Assembly (NCBI RefSeq): GCF_018863395.1
Contig: NZ_JAHKRR010000007.1
Location: 1-64,000 of the forward strand
DNA: 64,000 nt
Origin: Sinomicrobium weinanense
GTDB taxonomy: Bacteria > Bacteroidota > Bacteroidia > Flavobacteriales > Flavobacteriaceae
Direction of reading: 5' to 3'
Below the pieces are notes generated by a model, which had not been told where the DNA came from, did no database searches, and worked only from the letters and a program-made list of their open reading frames with translations. The translations under genes and the position numbers were made by a program. Shown piece after piece: positions 1-6,948 of this stretch. Position 1 is the first letter of the stretch. Each line of letters begins with the position of its first letter.

Positions 1-57
1 GTCAAACTCTTTTAAAATCCTGGCGATTTGCTGGGGTGAAAATTTACTCTTTTTCAT
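1..57 (-). CDS. IS3-family transposase OrfA, N-terminal fragment cut by the window edge
   Basis: The 19 visible codons from the ATG at 57-55 read MKKSKFSPQQIARILKEFD. This matches the start of the helix-turn-helix OrfA of IS3-family elements, which typically begin with a K-S-K-F-(S/T)-x-x-Q-I pattern and continue into the HTH. OrfA is the DNA-binding part of the transposase, normally joined by frameshift to a DDE OrfB. The rest is outside the window, so intactness cannot be judged. Confidence 0.75.
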   Translation of the reverse strand, partial: MKKSKFSPQQIARILKEFD

Positions 58-62
58 TTTTT

Positions 63-107
63 GAACTGAGGTTTAAAATTAATCATTTTTATAATTTTAA
101 ACAGTTC
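63..107. repeat. Imperfect inverted repeat in the IS leader
   Basis: GAACTG-AG-GTTTAAAATT at 63-80 is matched by the inverted copy AATTTTAAACAGTTC at 93-107, with a 12-base spacer and a small bulge. It sits between the inferred IS tip and the OrfA start. Hairpins here can limit read-through transcription into a transposase gene; that role is inference. Confidence 0.55.
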
Positions 108-112
108 AGTTT

Positions 113-295
113 TTAGGGAAGCTTACACACTCTAACAACATATTTGTTTTTTGCATTTGAAATAAAATAAGTGTGATTTAATCCTGTTCTGAACAGTTTA
201 CATTCAAAATTTCCACTTAAATTATATTGATCTTTTACCAAATTTCCTAATTCTTTTTCCGATAGGATAGAAGCTGTTACTGGAAAAGTTGTCAT
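113..295 (-). pseudogene. Truncated APH-like phosphotransferase (N-terminal 60 residues only)
   Basis: The frame gives 60 residues with the pattern RTGLNHTYFISNAKNKYVVR near its end. This resembles the N-lobe of aminoglycoside/homoserine-kinase-like phosphotransferases (APH family), where a glycine-rich turn is followed by a beta strand ending in the ATP-binding lysine/arginine region. Full family members are about 300 residues, so the catalytic loop and C-lobe are missing. The frame stops at 113-115, a few bases from the inferred IS3 terminus. It therefore looks like a gene cut by IS insertion and is probably non-functional. The substrate cannot be inferred. Confidence 0.6.
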
Positions 296-523
296 TCGGA
301 TTGTTTGATTTTTAATTGTGATTAACTCGTTATTATAGGTGTTAAAATTATCATTAATTCCTGAAAATTACCGAATAATAACACTTTTTGATCTTTTTTA
401 GTTTGGTTCGATGACGAGTAAGGTGAAAGATTTTTTTTAATATCCCTTCTCTTTTCCTGGAAAATAAGTTGGCATGTTGGCAAACGTCAAGTTGTCAAGT
501 TTTTTGATTGAAAAGTATAGCCC

Positions 524-847
524 CTACCCCCAAAACAGGGAATGTTCGTCTTCATCTATCAATTTCAAAAACTCATAAATATCCTTTACTTCAGGTTGTT
601 GATTATAAGGTGTCCATTTCATATATCTCCCCATACAATATACTTTCCATATACCTCTGGACTTAATACGTTTGGCTTTGGCTATTGGAAATTTCATTTC
701 CCCAATATCAATATCATAAATTGTATAAATTTCTAAAGTTTGATTTTCATAAGAGAAATATACAGGTGAATCTTCTTTCTTTTCATTGGGAAGTAATCGG
801 CTATCCAAATAATCCTGGACAAGTTTAGTGATAAGGTCTATTTCCAT
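524..847 (-). CDS. DUF3024 family protein
   Basis: A 107-residue protein matching the DUF3024 layout: a short helical N-terminus, a beta-rich middle, the block PIAKAKRIKSRGIWKVYCMG followed by KW..Y, then a helix and a terminal acidic-aromatic tail (IDEDEHSLFWG). Family members end in a similar D-x-x-x-x-F-F/W-G signature. The biochemical function of the family is not known. It sits in the AT-rich island, separated from its neighbours by gaps, so it is probably monocistronic. The length is normal for the family and no defects are seen. Confidence 0.75.
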   Translation of the reverse strand: MEIDLITKLVQDYLDSRLLPNEKKEDSPVYFSYENQTLEIYTIYDIDIGEMKFPIAKAKRIKSRGIWKVYCMGRYMKWTPYNQQPEVKDIYEFLKLIDEDEHSLFWG

Positions 848-849
848 AA

Positions 850-890
850 GACCAAGATATAAAAACCCCTCCTGAGAAGGAAATTATTGG
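850..890 (-). terminator. Possible terminator downstream of the 925-1389 lipoprotein gene
   Basis: On the minus strand CCCC and TCCT pair with AGGA and GGGG around a short loop, followed by TTTTTAT. The stem is interrupted by a bulge, so this is a weak candidate. Confidence 0.35.
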
Positions 891-924
891 GGAGTGTCAA
901 AGTTAGAAGAAAAGCCCTTAACTA

Positions 925-1389
925 TTACTTGTGCTTTACTTTAATTCTTACACTTTTTACTAAAATTTCAGCAGGATAGGAATTTAGATGCCCGAACCCA
1001 TTAATAGTATCTTTATTGAAAACACCTATCACCGTCATTATGGCTTTATGGGTTGGATAATTATTATATAATCTTCTTAATTGAGGGTCAATTAAATAAT
1101 CTCTCTCATTTTCATAAAACTCTTCAAAATTCAAATCAACTTCATTATTTAGATCACAATCTTCAAAGCCCCTGGCACCCCAATATTCTTCCATGCCTGA
1201 ATATTCTAATGTTGTTTTAATTAGCTGCCCCTGGTAGTTATTTAGCCTACAAAACTCAACTTCTGTGATTTCAGATTTATCAAAATCACTTCCTGAATTT
1301 ACCATAGTGACCCCACATGATTGAAGCACTATTACCAAAATCAACAATGTTATATACTTTGGTATTTCCATATCCAAAATATTTTGCAT
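925..1389 (-). CDS. Small lipoprotein of unknown function, possible second immunity protein
   Basis: The 154-residue frame starts with a lipoprotein signal: a hydrophobic run ITLLILVIVLQS followed by Cys. A second ATG seven codons in (1371) is an equally good start. The mature part is acidic and beta-rich, with a C-terminal stretch GFGHLNSYPAEILVKSVRI that looks like the last strand of a small beta domain. I do not recognise a family. It lies 150 bases beyond the lipoprotein at 1540-2034 in the same direction as the Hcp-toxin gene. Polymorphic toxin loci often carry several immunity genes in a row, so immunity or orphan immunity is the inferred role. The evidence is position and lipoprotein character only. 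Confidence 0.6.
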   Translation of the reverse strand: MQNILDMEIPKYITLLILVIVLQSCGVTMVNSGSDFDKSEITEVEFCRLNNYQGQLIKTTLEYSGMEEYWGARGFEDCDLNNEVDLNFEEFYENERDYLIDPQLRRLYNNYPTHKAIMTVIGVFNKDTINGFGHLNSYPAEILVKSVRIKVKHK

Positions 1390-1539
1390 AGATATAATCG
1401 GCTCAACCTAAAAGTGCAATTTTTTTGGCGATATACACAAATTTTTTGTTTAAATTTTTCTCTGATTTTAAACACCATTTAAAAGTCCCTTTAGCAGGGG
1501 CCTCTTGGTTAAACATATTTAGGAAGCCTTAATAGGCTT

Positions 1540-2034
1540 TTATTCGTAACGTTCTTTTGATAACGTGAATGCGGGAGGACTTTTCCCTGTATAGTTTAAA
1601 GTGCCGTCTTCATCTACATCAAAACGCCAAATCCTCGGATTAAAGTCGTCACTGTCTTCTGTTTCAAATAAAAATTGCTTAGGAGGTTCCCCAGTATTTA
1701 GGCACGATTTAATATCTTCATTGTTGGGATATTCATCCAATTTGTAAAAAGCCACCATTATTCCGCGCATTTCTATCCATCCATCCAATTTTAGATCGTT
1801 TAATTCTTCCGAGTAAAATGGGTCGTTAGTGATGTCTAAATACCGATGTTTTCCGTCATAACTTTTATCGAAACTAATTTTTAATATGTTAAAATAACCA
1901 CCAGGGGGTATTTCAGGATTTTTTAATATTTCATCTATCACCTCATACACAGGGGTTTTATGAAATTTTTCACATGGGGCATTACACGAAATAGACAGAA
2001 GCAAAAACGCTATTACAGACAGATATTTAGCCAT
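1540..2034 (-). CDS. Lipoprotein, candidate immunity protein for the Hcp-JAB toxin
   Basis: A 164-residue lipoprotein: signal MAKYLSVIAFLLLSIS then Cys, followed by an acidic mature domain with no family I recognise. Its ATG at 2034 directly follows the stop codon of the Hcp-JAB gene (last base 2035), so the two are almost certainly translationally coupled. That tight coupling, the small size and the acidic mature domain are what one expects of the cognate immunity protein of a polymorphic toxin. The lipid anchor would place it facing the periplasm, implying that the toxin acts there. Function is inferred from context, not from sequence similarity. Confidence 0.65.
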   Translation of the reverse strand: MAKYLSVIAFLLLSISCNAPCEKFHKTPVYEVIDEILKNPEIPPGGYFNILKISFDKSYDGKHRYLDITNDPFYSEELNDLKLDGWIEMRGIMVAFYKLDEYPNNEDIKSCLNTGEPPKQFLFETEDSDDFNPRIWRFDVDEDGTLNYTGKSPPAFTLSKERYE

Positions 2035-3180
2035 TTATAAAATATTTCTTGTTATACTGCTGGACACAAATTTTCGGGCTATAAAAGGGTCGTAATAGTA
2101 TAGACCTTTTTGGGGAAAGTAATGGTAATGATTAAACACTCTTTTCCCTGCTTTTTCAAAACGTTCGTATCTTTCCTGGGCTCTCAATACGTCCCCTTTA
2201 TTTTTAGGAGGTCGAATAACTTTTCCGTGTATTTGATTTTGCATCCATACTGATTTCATATCGCCAATACCCCAGTCTAAATCCTTGTCTATATCCACGT
2301 GAGGATAAGGATGTGAATGTATCCGAAAAGTTTGATTAAATATACTAACTCCAAGTGCAGTTTCACTATTAGGGGCTAAATTTTGATTTCTATATGTCCC
2401 TACGAAATACACCTCTTTCGATGCCTCCGTAGGCTTATGTCCGTCAAAACCCCACTCCACATTAGAATTATCTGCCGCAAACTTAAAGACCCTTGCCGCC
2501 TCATTAAAATCACGAACTATGGCAAAACTCAAGTCTTTTACCTCTACATTGCTTTTTTTGTCGTTATGTGAAAGCGAATATAAAATGGACTTATCCTGCA
2601 CCTCTATCTTTTTGGACATATCTTCGTTGTACAGATAGTCTATCGGTTCTGCATCATTCTCTTCCTTACTGCAAATAAGTTCAATGCAACCGTTGGTATA
2701 TAGTTTATACCCAGTTAATGTTTCTTCTTCTTCCTGATCTTCATCTTCTTCTGGTTCATAGGATTTATATGCAGTAAACGGGTCAGATATTTTCCACGGC
2801 TTTTCGGCAATAGTCCCTCCTGGGGTTTTAAAAATTCCAGGCATGAGTTTCATGGACATCCCCATTGGTTCCTCTGTGTTGTGTTTAAAATCTTCTTTCC
2901 AGTTCACACAATAACAGTCCCAAAACTCATATTTACGCTGCTCTTTCATACCGTCGGGGCCATAAAACACTATTTTTCCCTGTTTCATAGTATCGTTAGA
3001 AGTGATCCAGTGATGAAATAACTCATCGTTGTTTGTAGATTCTATTTGAACAAATATTCCCTCTAATTGAGGTCTTCTACTGGGTTTACCACTCCAATCT
3101 GTCCCCTGTTCAAAAAGTAGATCAAAGGCAAGCAAATTGCATACTTCATCCTCTACATATAATTTTCCCTGTACTATCAT
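2035..3180 (-). CDS. Evolved Hcp (TssD) fused to a JAB-like metallopeptidase toxin domain
   Basis: A 381-residue protein in three parts. Residues 1-120 follow the Bacteroidetes TssD/Hcp tube fold (V-x-G-x-L, a T-D-x-x-G-K/R-P-S turn, a hydrophobic strand before F-x-x-W, K-x-x-F-Y-G, and Y-x-V-x-W-x-E-x-F). Residues 137-155 are a strongly acidic linker. From about 220 to the end is a domain with E242, the H288-S-H290-P motif and a downstream Asp (D301 or D307), matching JAB/JAMM-type zinc peptidase toxins (Toxin-JAB1 class). Ordinary Hcp is about 130-160 residues, so the C-terminal 230 residues are cargo. Expected role: a T6SS-delivered effector carried as part of the tube. No other T6SS genes are in the window. 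A lipoprotein gene follows immediately (immunity candidate). Confidence 0.8.
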   Translation of the reverse strand: MIVQGKLYVEDEVCNLLAFDLLFEQGTDWSGKPSRRPQLEGIFVQIESTNNDELFHHWITSNDTMKQGKIVFYGPDGMKEQRKYEFWDCYCVNWKEDFKHNTEEPMGMSMKLMPGIFKTPGGTIAEKPWKISDPFTAYKSYEPEEDEDQEEEETLTGYKLYTNGCIELICSKEENDAEPIDYLYNEDMSKKIEVQDKSILYSLSHNDKKSNVEVKDLSFAIVRDFNEAARVFKFAADNSNVEWGFDGHKPTEASKEVYFVGTYRNQNLAPNSETALGVSIFNQTFRIHSHPYPHVDIDKDLDWGIGDMKSVWMQNQIHGKVIRPPKNKGDVLRAQERYERFEKAGKRVFNHYHYFPQKGLYYYDPFIARKFVSSSITRNIL

Positions 3181-3235
3181 ATTCGTAGGAAATTTAGGTC
3201 TTCAATTTACGATTTTTTAGGAAATAAAGGTTTGG

Positions 3236-3270
3236 AAAAAAGAAGCTGCCCTTTTACAGACAGCTCCCTG
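3236..3270 (-). terminator. Hairpin terminator after the 3464-3757 gene
   Basis: On the minus strand AGCTG...CAGCT forms a short stem followed by TCTTTTTTCC. It lies between the gene ending at 3464 and the start of the Hcp-JAB gene at 3180, so the toxin cassette probably has its own promoter. Confidence 0.5.
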
Positions 3271-3463
3271 GAATTACTGCGCTTATTAAATTAACATTTA
3301 TCATGTTAAACTACCCCAAAAATAAACAACAGTAAAAGTACATGCCGACTGTCATAAAGTAGGGGAAACCAAATTTAGCCAGCATATATATTTATATACT
3401 ACGTGATATATACAGTCCCAAATTCTCTGCAAAAAAATTCTATCCTGCAATCAGGCATAAACT

Positions 3464-3757
3464 CTAAACAGTGCCTCGTTGAATATAAAGCATATAAGGA
3501 ATCTTATGCCCGTACAGATGAATAACACCAAATGCGTTACTAATATACACCTTATCTACTTCAAACAAATTCTGTGTTTCGTCAATTTCAATGATTGATC
3601 CCGCAGATGGTATAAAGGGAACTGACATCTTTTTTCCTATAATGTCCCCTTTCTCAACGAGATAAATATTTACTTTGTGATCTTCCAGGAGTTCTTCACA
3701 GATGTCCTTAAAAAACCGCCTCATTTTCAAAAGTAATTTCTTTTTAAACTTGCCCAT
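3464..3757 (-). CDS. Small protein of unknown function
   Basis: A 97-residue protein with a very basic N-terminus (K-F-K-K-K-L-L-L-K-M-R-R-F-F-K) and a beta-rich remainder containing I-P-S-A-G-S-I-I-E-I-D and G-V-I-H-L-Y-G-H. I do not recognise a family. It is flanked by hairpin terminators on both sides (3236-3270 and 3788-3818), so it appears to be transcribed alone. It sits between the Hcp-toxin cassette and the HEPN/integrase module. There is no signal peptide or membrane segment, so it is likely cytoplasmic. Confidence 0.5.
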   Translation of the reverse strand: MGKFKKKLLLKMRRFFKDICEELLEDHKVNIYLVEKGDIIGKKMSVPFIPSAGSIIEIDETQNLFEVDKVYISNAFGVIHLYGHKIPYMLYIQRGTV

Positions 3758-3787
3758 AGTCTTAGTGTTTAGATGAAATAAATAAAA

Positions 3788-3818
3788 AGCCCCCTCTCCA
3801 TTTAAGGAAAAAGGGGGT
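3788..3818 (-). terminator. Rho-independent terminator of the HEPN/small-protein operon
   Basis: On the minus strand ACCCCCTTTTTCC and GGAGAGGGGGC pair around TTAAAT, followed by TTTTTATTTATT. It lies just after the stop of the gene at 3901-4215. Confidence 0.7.
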
Positions 3819-3900
3819 AGTTCGATTGCAAGATATTATGAATAAGTGATATAAAATTACGGGGTTCCGTAATTGTACTATGAAACAGGTTCATTCTTAG

Positions 3901-4215
3901 TTAAAATAGCTTATACGCCTTATCCAAAAACTCCCCCTCCTCAAAGGGCATAAGTTTGCAAGCCAGTTCCAAAGTGAGGCGAATATTATAGATAGGAGAT
4001 TTGACAAAAGGAGGCCTGTGCTGATCTTCCTGCGTAGCCAATACACATACTTTAAGTAGGGCTTCTATGGTAGCAAACAAGTCCGTGTAACCCTCAAAAT
4101 TTACAAAGGGTACTTCAAATTTATCTGTGTAGCCCTTACGGGGTTGTAGTGTGATTAGCGTACTTTCTGCCAGTTCTTTTAATTCCTTTAGATTTTTCTT
4201 TTTTGTTTTCATCAT
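3901..4215 (-). CDS. Small protein paralogous to the C-terminal domain of the adjacent HEPN protein
   Basis: A 104-residue protein. Residues 20-99 align by eye with residues 300-377 of the upstream HEPN protein: a shared hydrophobic helix with a Cys (LLKVCVLA versus MKACIIAL), an I-(Y/H)-N-I-(R/Q)-x-(T/A)-L helix, and the end motif LMPFEEGEFLDK versus LLPFEEVECLEK. No enzyme motif is visible. The start lies 5 bases downstream of the HEPN gene stop, so the two form an operon that ends at the terminator 3788-3818. Function is unknown. A stand-alone copy of a partner's domain suggests it may compete with or modulate the HEPN protein; this is inference. Confidence 0.6.
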   Translation of the reverse strand: MMKTKKKNLKELKELAESTLITLQPRKGYTDKFEVPFVNFEGYTDLFATIEALLKVCVLATQEDQHRPPFVKSPIYNIRLTLELACKLMPFEEGEFLDKAYKLF

Positions 4216-4220
4216 CGTTT

Positions 4221-5411
4221 TTAATTTTCCGTGGTTGCTGCTGCCTCATTTTTAACTGGCATCATATACTCTTCTATAATCTTTTCCAAACATTCCACCT
4301 CTTCAAAAGGCAATAACTGTAAAGCATGTTTCAACGCCGTTTGTATGTTGATATGGGGTTGAGGAATAAGACTGTTAAACCTGCCATCTGCATATTCCAG
4401 AGCGATGATACAGGCCTTCATAATACCTGCTATATCATAAAGCATATCCGCAGGACCATTGACTAAAAAATCTGTTTTATAATACAGTTTATCCGAGTTA
4501 GGAGATAGTTTATGCAACTTCATTTCCATCAATCTTTCTATCCTTTCTTTGATTTTCAGGTTGTCCTGGGGAGACCATGAAGGTGATATAACAGACTTTT
4601 CTTTAGTAGACGCTGGTTGACTTGTTTTTCCTTTACAATCTTCCAGTTTTTCTCGGTATAAATCACCTATGATGCCCATTAAATGCCGTACTTTCTCCGA
4701 TATGGTCTTCAACTGCAACTTTGTGATGTGATAGTTCTTATGGTAGCGGGTAGCCATATAAGCATCATCCAGTAATTTTAATAGTTCGACATCTTCCTCC
4801 TGATCCATATTGAAAATACGCCCAAGTTCTGGTACAAAAGCCCTGATATAATTTTGATGTTCCTTAATACTGTGACTTTTTCGTTCCCTGCCCAGCATGG
4901 TCAGTTCTGCATTACGGAATGATATTTCCATATACTGATGTAACAAAAGGGCTGCCAGCGGGAAATTCTCTTTTCCCATGTAAAAAGCAGCCCCATCCAT
5001 CAAAGCACTGACCCGGGTGAGTTCATCTTCAAAATCCAATTCTATTTCTTCCCGTGTTTCTTCGCTTATGGCAGGTACTTTCAATCCTGTATCAATTTCA
5101 TCACTTTTGTAGATTAGATTGGACGGATGACATCCATGAATAAAAAACAGGTTTTTATCCTTTAGTTGTTCCTGGGCATATTCAAATGAAAATATGCGAT
5201 ATAAGGCGTTGGTTTCCTCCTGGAATATCTTGGCTACCATAGCGGAGAGTTCCGTTGTTAATCCTGTTCTATTCCCTTTGAGGATAACTATCCATACGGG
5301 TTTTGAATAGTCTTTATTCCCTGTTGCAGACAAGTAGATATACTGTACTTCCAGTAGCTTGGTCAGCTTCTCTACAATCTCTTTTTCGTCTATATCTGTT
5401 TTGTAGTTCAT
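4221..5411 (-). CDS. HEPN-domain protein with a nucleotidyltransferase-like N-terminus
   Basis: A 396-residue protein. Residues 1-115 look like a degenerate nucleotidyltransferase-type domain. Residues 130-258 form a helical HEPN domain with the pattern AAFYMGKENFPLAALLLHQY and the motif R222-Y-H-K-N-Y-H228, which fits the Rx4-6H signature of HEPN RNases and MNT partners. A low-complexity linker (about 258-282) leads to a C-terminal helical domain (about 285-380) repeated in the small downstream gene. Similar proteins occur next to tyrosine recombinases in Bacteroidetes integrative elements. HEPN proteins are commonly toxins, antiphage nucleases or scaffolds for nucleotidyltransferases. Which applies here cannot be decided from sequence alone. 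Confidence 0.7.
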   Translation of the reverse strand: MNYKTDIDEKEIVEKLTKLLEVQYIYLSATGNKDYSKPVWIVILKGNRTGLTTELSAMVAKIFQEETNALYRIFSFEYAQEQLKDKNLFFIHGCHPSNLIYKSDEIDTGLKVPAISEETREEIELDFEDELTRVSALMDGAAFYMGKENFPLAALLLHQYMEISFRNAELTMLGRERKSHSIKEHQNYIRAFVPELGRIFNMDQEEDVELLKLLDDAYMATRYHKNYHITKLQLKTISEKVRHLMGIIGDLYREKLEDCKGKTSQPASTKEKSVISPSWSPQDNLKIKERIERLMEMKLHKLSPNSDKLYYKTDFLVNGPADMLYDIAGIMKACIIALEYADGRFNSLIPQPHINIQTALKHALQLLPFEEVECLEKIIEEYMMPVKNEAAATTEN

Positions 5412-5470
5412 ATCACTTTAATTTTTTTGATCCTGTTTTTAAAAACTCATACACAAACGAGGATAAATAA

Positions 5471-6676
5471 CTATTTATCAATCTTTTTGCTTAATTTTCT
5501 CATTTCCTCACTGACTTTCTTCTGTACCACCTTACCATAATGTTCTTGGGTAATCTGCATTTTGGAATGTCCTAAAAGTTCACTTACTACCTCCATAGAA
5601 ACATCATTATACAGCAATACTGTGGTAGCAAAAGTTTTTCGGGCTATATGGTGAGTGAGATGTTTCTTTATACCAACCAAATCAGCTATTTCCTTCAGGT
5701 AGGCGTTAAACTTTTGGTTGGTTATTCCAGGCAATATCTTTGTATCTCCACTATACCGTTCCATTATTCGTATTGCAGGAGGCAATAAGGGTACAGAAAT
5801 TGCTTTCCCTGTCTTCTTTCTGGAATCCTGTATCCATAAATTACCGTCAAACCCTTTTACGATATGCTCAGGTTCAAGATTTGCCATTTCATTAAAACCC
5901 AAACCAGTATAGCAACAGAATACAAACATATCCCTGATCTGTGCTAAACGGGGTATTTCAAACTCGTGCTGTTCCAGTTTTTGCAGCTCTTGAGTAGTAA
6001 GATATACCACTTCTTTCTTTACTCTCTTAGCCTTGTACAACATAAAAGGGTCTTTGTCCATGTAATCTTGGGCTACTGCATACCTGATCACTTTCCTAAA
6101 GCGCTGTATAGCCTTATTTATGGTACTTTGCTGAAGGTTCTTCTCTGTTTTGAGGTAATACTCATAATCCTCGATAAAGCTGTATTTCAGCTTATTTAAG
6201 GGCACATCCCTTGTCTTATACTTCCACCATATAAAATCCTCCAAATGTCCTTTGGATTCCTCGTATTTATTGTAAGTTACCTGCTTTAAATCCTTTCCTA
6301 CCAGCTTTTCTATTCTGGCATTATGTTCTCTAAAGCATTCAGCGACTCTAACGTCTTTGGACAACCTCTCTCCCTTGTATTGGCGGTACAGATCATCCAC
6401 AGAGAAGTCAGGTTCATTCACCTGTAAAAACAAAAAAGCCTGATTAATTTTTGATTTAACCAGGCTCAACTGAGTGTTTATAAAGTCATTTTCTTCATTG
6501 GGAGGCTCCGTTTTTTGGAGTTTGCTGTTCCAATTTCTAAGCGGGACAAATAGCCCTACTGCAAACTGTCTTCTTTTCTCTCGGTAAGTAATTCTACAAT
6601 ATAATGGTGAATGACCTTTCTTATTTATTCTACTTTTCGATATTACGAATAGTATTTTCAACCTATTAGCAAGCAT
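5471..6676 (-). CDS. Tyrosine recombinase / site-specific integrase (Bacteroidetes type)
   Basis: A 401-residue integrase. Residues 1-95 form an arm-type DNA-binding domain (V-x-x-S-R-x-N-K-K-G-H-x-P-L-Y-C-R-I), 105-215 a SAM-like core-binding domain, and 225-395 the catalytic domain. Visible catalytic residues are H343-I-A-R346, H370 in the LLGHS box and the nucleophile Y380 in QEHY. The box I arginine is not at its usual place: the sequence reads CCYTGLGFNEMANL, as in the IntDOT-like group where this Arg is substituted. The gene lies about 270 bases beyond the 3' end of tRNA-Asp and is the likely integrase of the island extending left out of the window. Confidence 0.9.
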   Translation of the reverse strand: MLANRLKILFVISKSRINKKGHSPLYCRITYREKRRQFAVGLFVPLRNWNSKLQKTEPPNEENDFINTQLSLVKSKINQAFLFLQVNEPDFSVDDLYRQYKGERLSKDVRVAECFREHNARIEKLVGKDLKQVTYNKYEESKGHLEDFIWWKYKTRDVPLNKLKYSFIEDYEYYLKTEKNLQQSTINKAIQRFRKVIRYAVAQDYMDKDPFMLYKAKRVKKEVVYLTTQELQKLEQHEFEIPRLAQIRDMFVFCCYTGLGFNEMANLEPEHIVKGFDGNLWIQDSRKKTGKAISVPLLPPAIRIMERYSGDTKILPGITNQKFNAYLKEIADLVGIKKHLTHHIARKTFATTVLLYNDVSMEVVSELLGHSKMQITQEHYGKVVQKKVSEEMRKLSKKIDK

Positions 6677-6713
6677 AACAAAATATTTTAAAGTTTTGAT
6701 TATTAGATTTTTA

Positions 6714-6743
6714 ATTGCAACCTCGAAGAAAATATTGCAACCT
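6714..6743. repeat. Direct repeats upstream of the integrase, candidate arm sites
   Basis: ATTGCAACCT occurs at 6714-6723 and again at 6734-6743, exactly 20 bases apart, in the gap between integrase and tRNA-Asp. Two-turn spacing suggests protein binding on one face of the helix. A role as arm-type sites for the integrase is inference. Confidence 0.45.
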
Positions 6744-6806
6744 TTTTTACACCCTTTTTAATGAAGAAATCTGGATACATAAATTAAAGAAGAAACACCC
6801 CCAAAC

Positions 6807-6845
6807 AAAAAAAGCCCTCCGCACACGGCGGAAAAGCCTTTCATT
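6807..6845 (-). terminator. Hairpin terminator between tRNA-Asp and the integrase
   Basis: On the minus strand CTTTTCCGC-CGTGT-GCGGAGGG forms a GC-rich stem (with G-U pairs) followed by CTTTTTTTG. This is a second terminator downstream of the tRNA, also insulating the integrase. Confidence 0.6.
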
Positions 6846-6910
6846 GGTCTAACTACTAAACCTGGGCAGATCAGGTCTGCCCTAAACAACACAACTAAAT
6901 TTTCAGTGCC

Positions 6911-6940
6911 AAAAAAAGCCCCTTTTGGCGGAGCTTTCTT
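6911..6940 (-). terminator. Terminator of tRNA-Asp
   Basis: On the minus strand AAAGCTCC pairs with GGGGCTTT around GCCAAAA, followed by a run of T. It starts about 9 bases past the tRNA 3' end. Confidence 0.75.
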
Positions 6941-6948
6941 TGTTTTAG

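Larger units (their letters stand above)
1..108 (-). mobile_element. Right-hand end of an IS3-family insertion sequence (runs off the window)
   Basis: The first 57 bases encode, on the minus strand, the N-terminus of an IS3-type OrfA. Upstream of that start lies about 50 bases ending in TGAACTGTTTAAAA (minus strand, from 108), a plausible TG-initiated terminal end. Immediately beyond it begins a phosphotransferase reading frame that loses family similarity at this junction. The boundary at 108 is inferred from the TG terminus and the break in homology; the other end and any target duplication lie outside the window. Confidence 0.6.
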
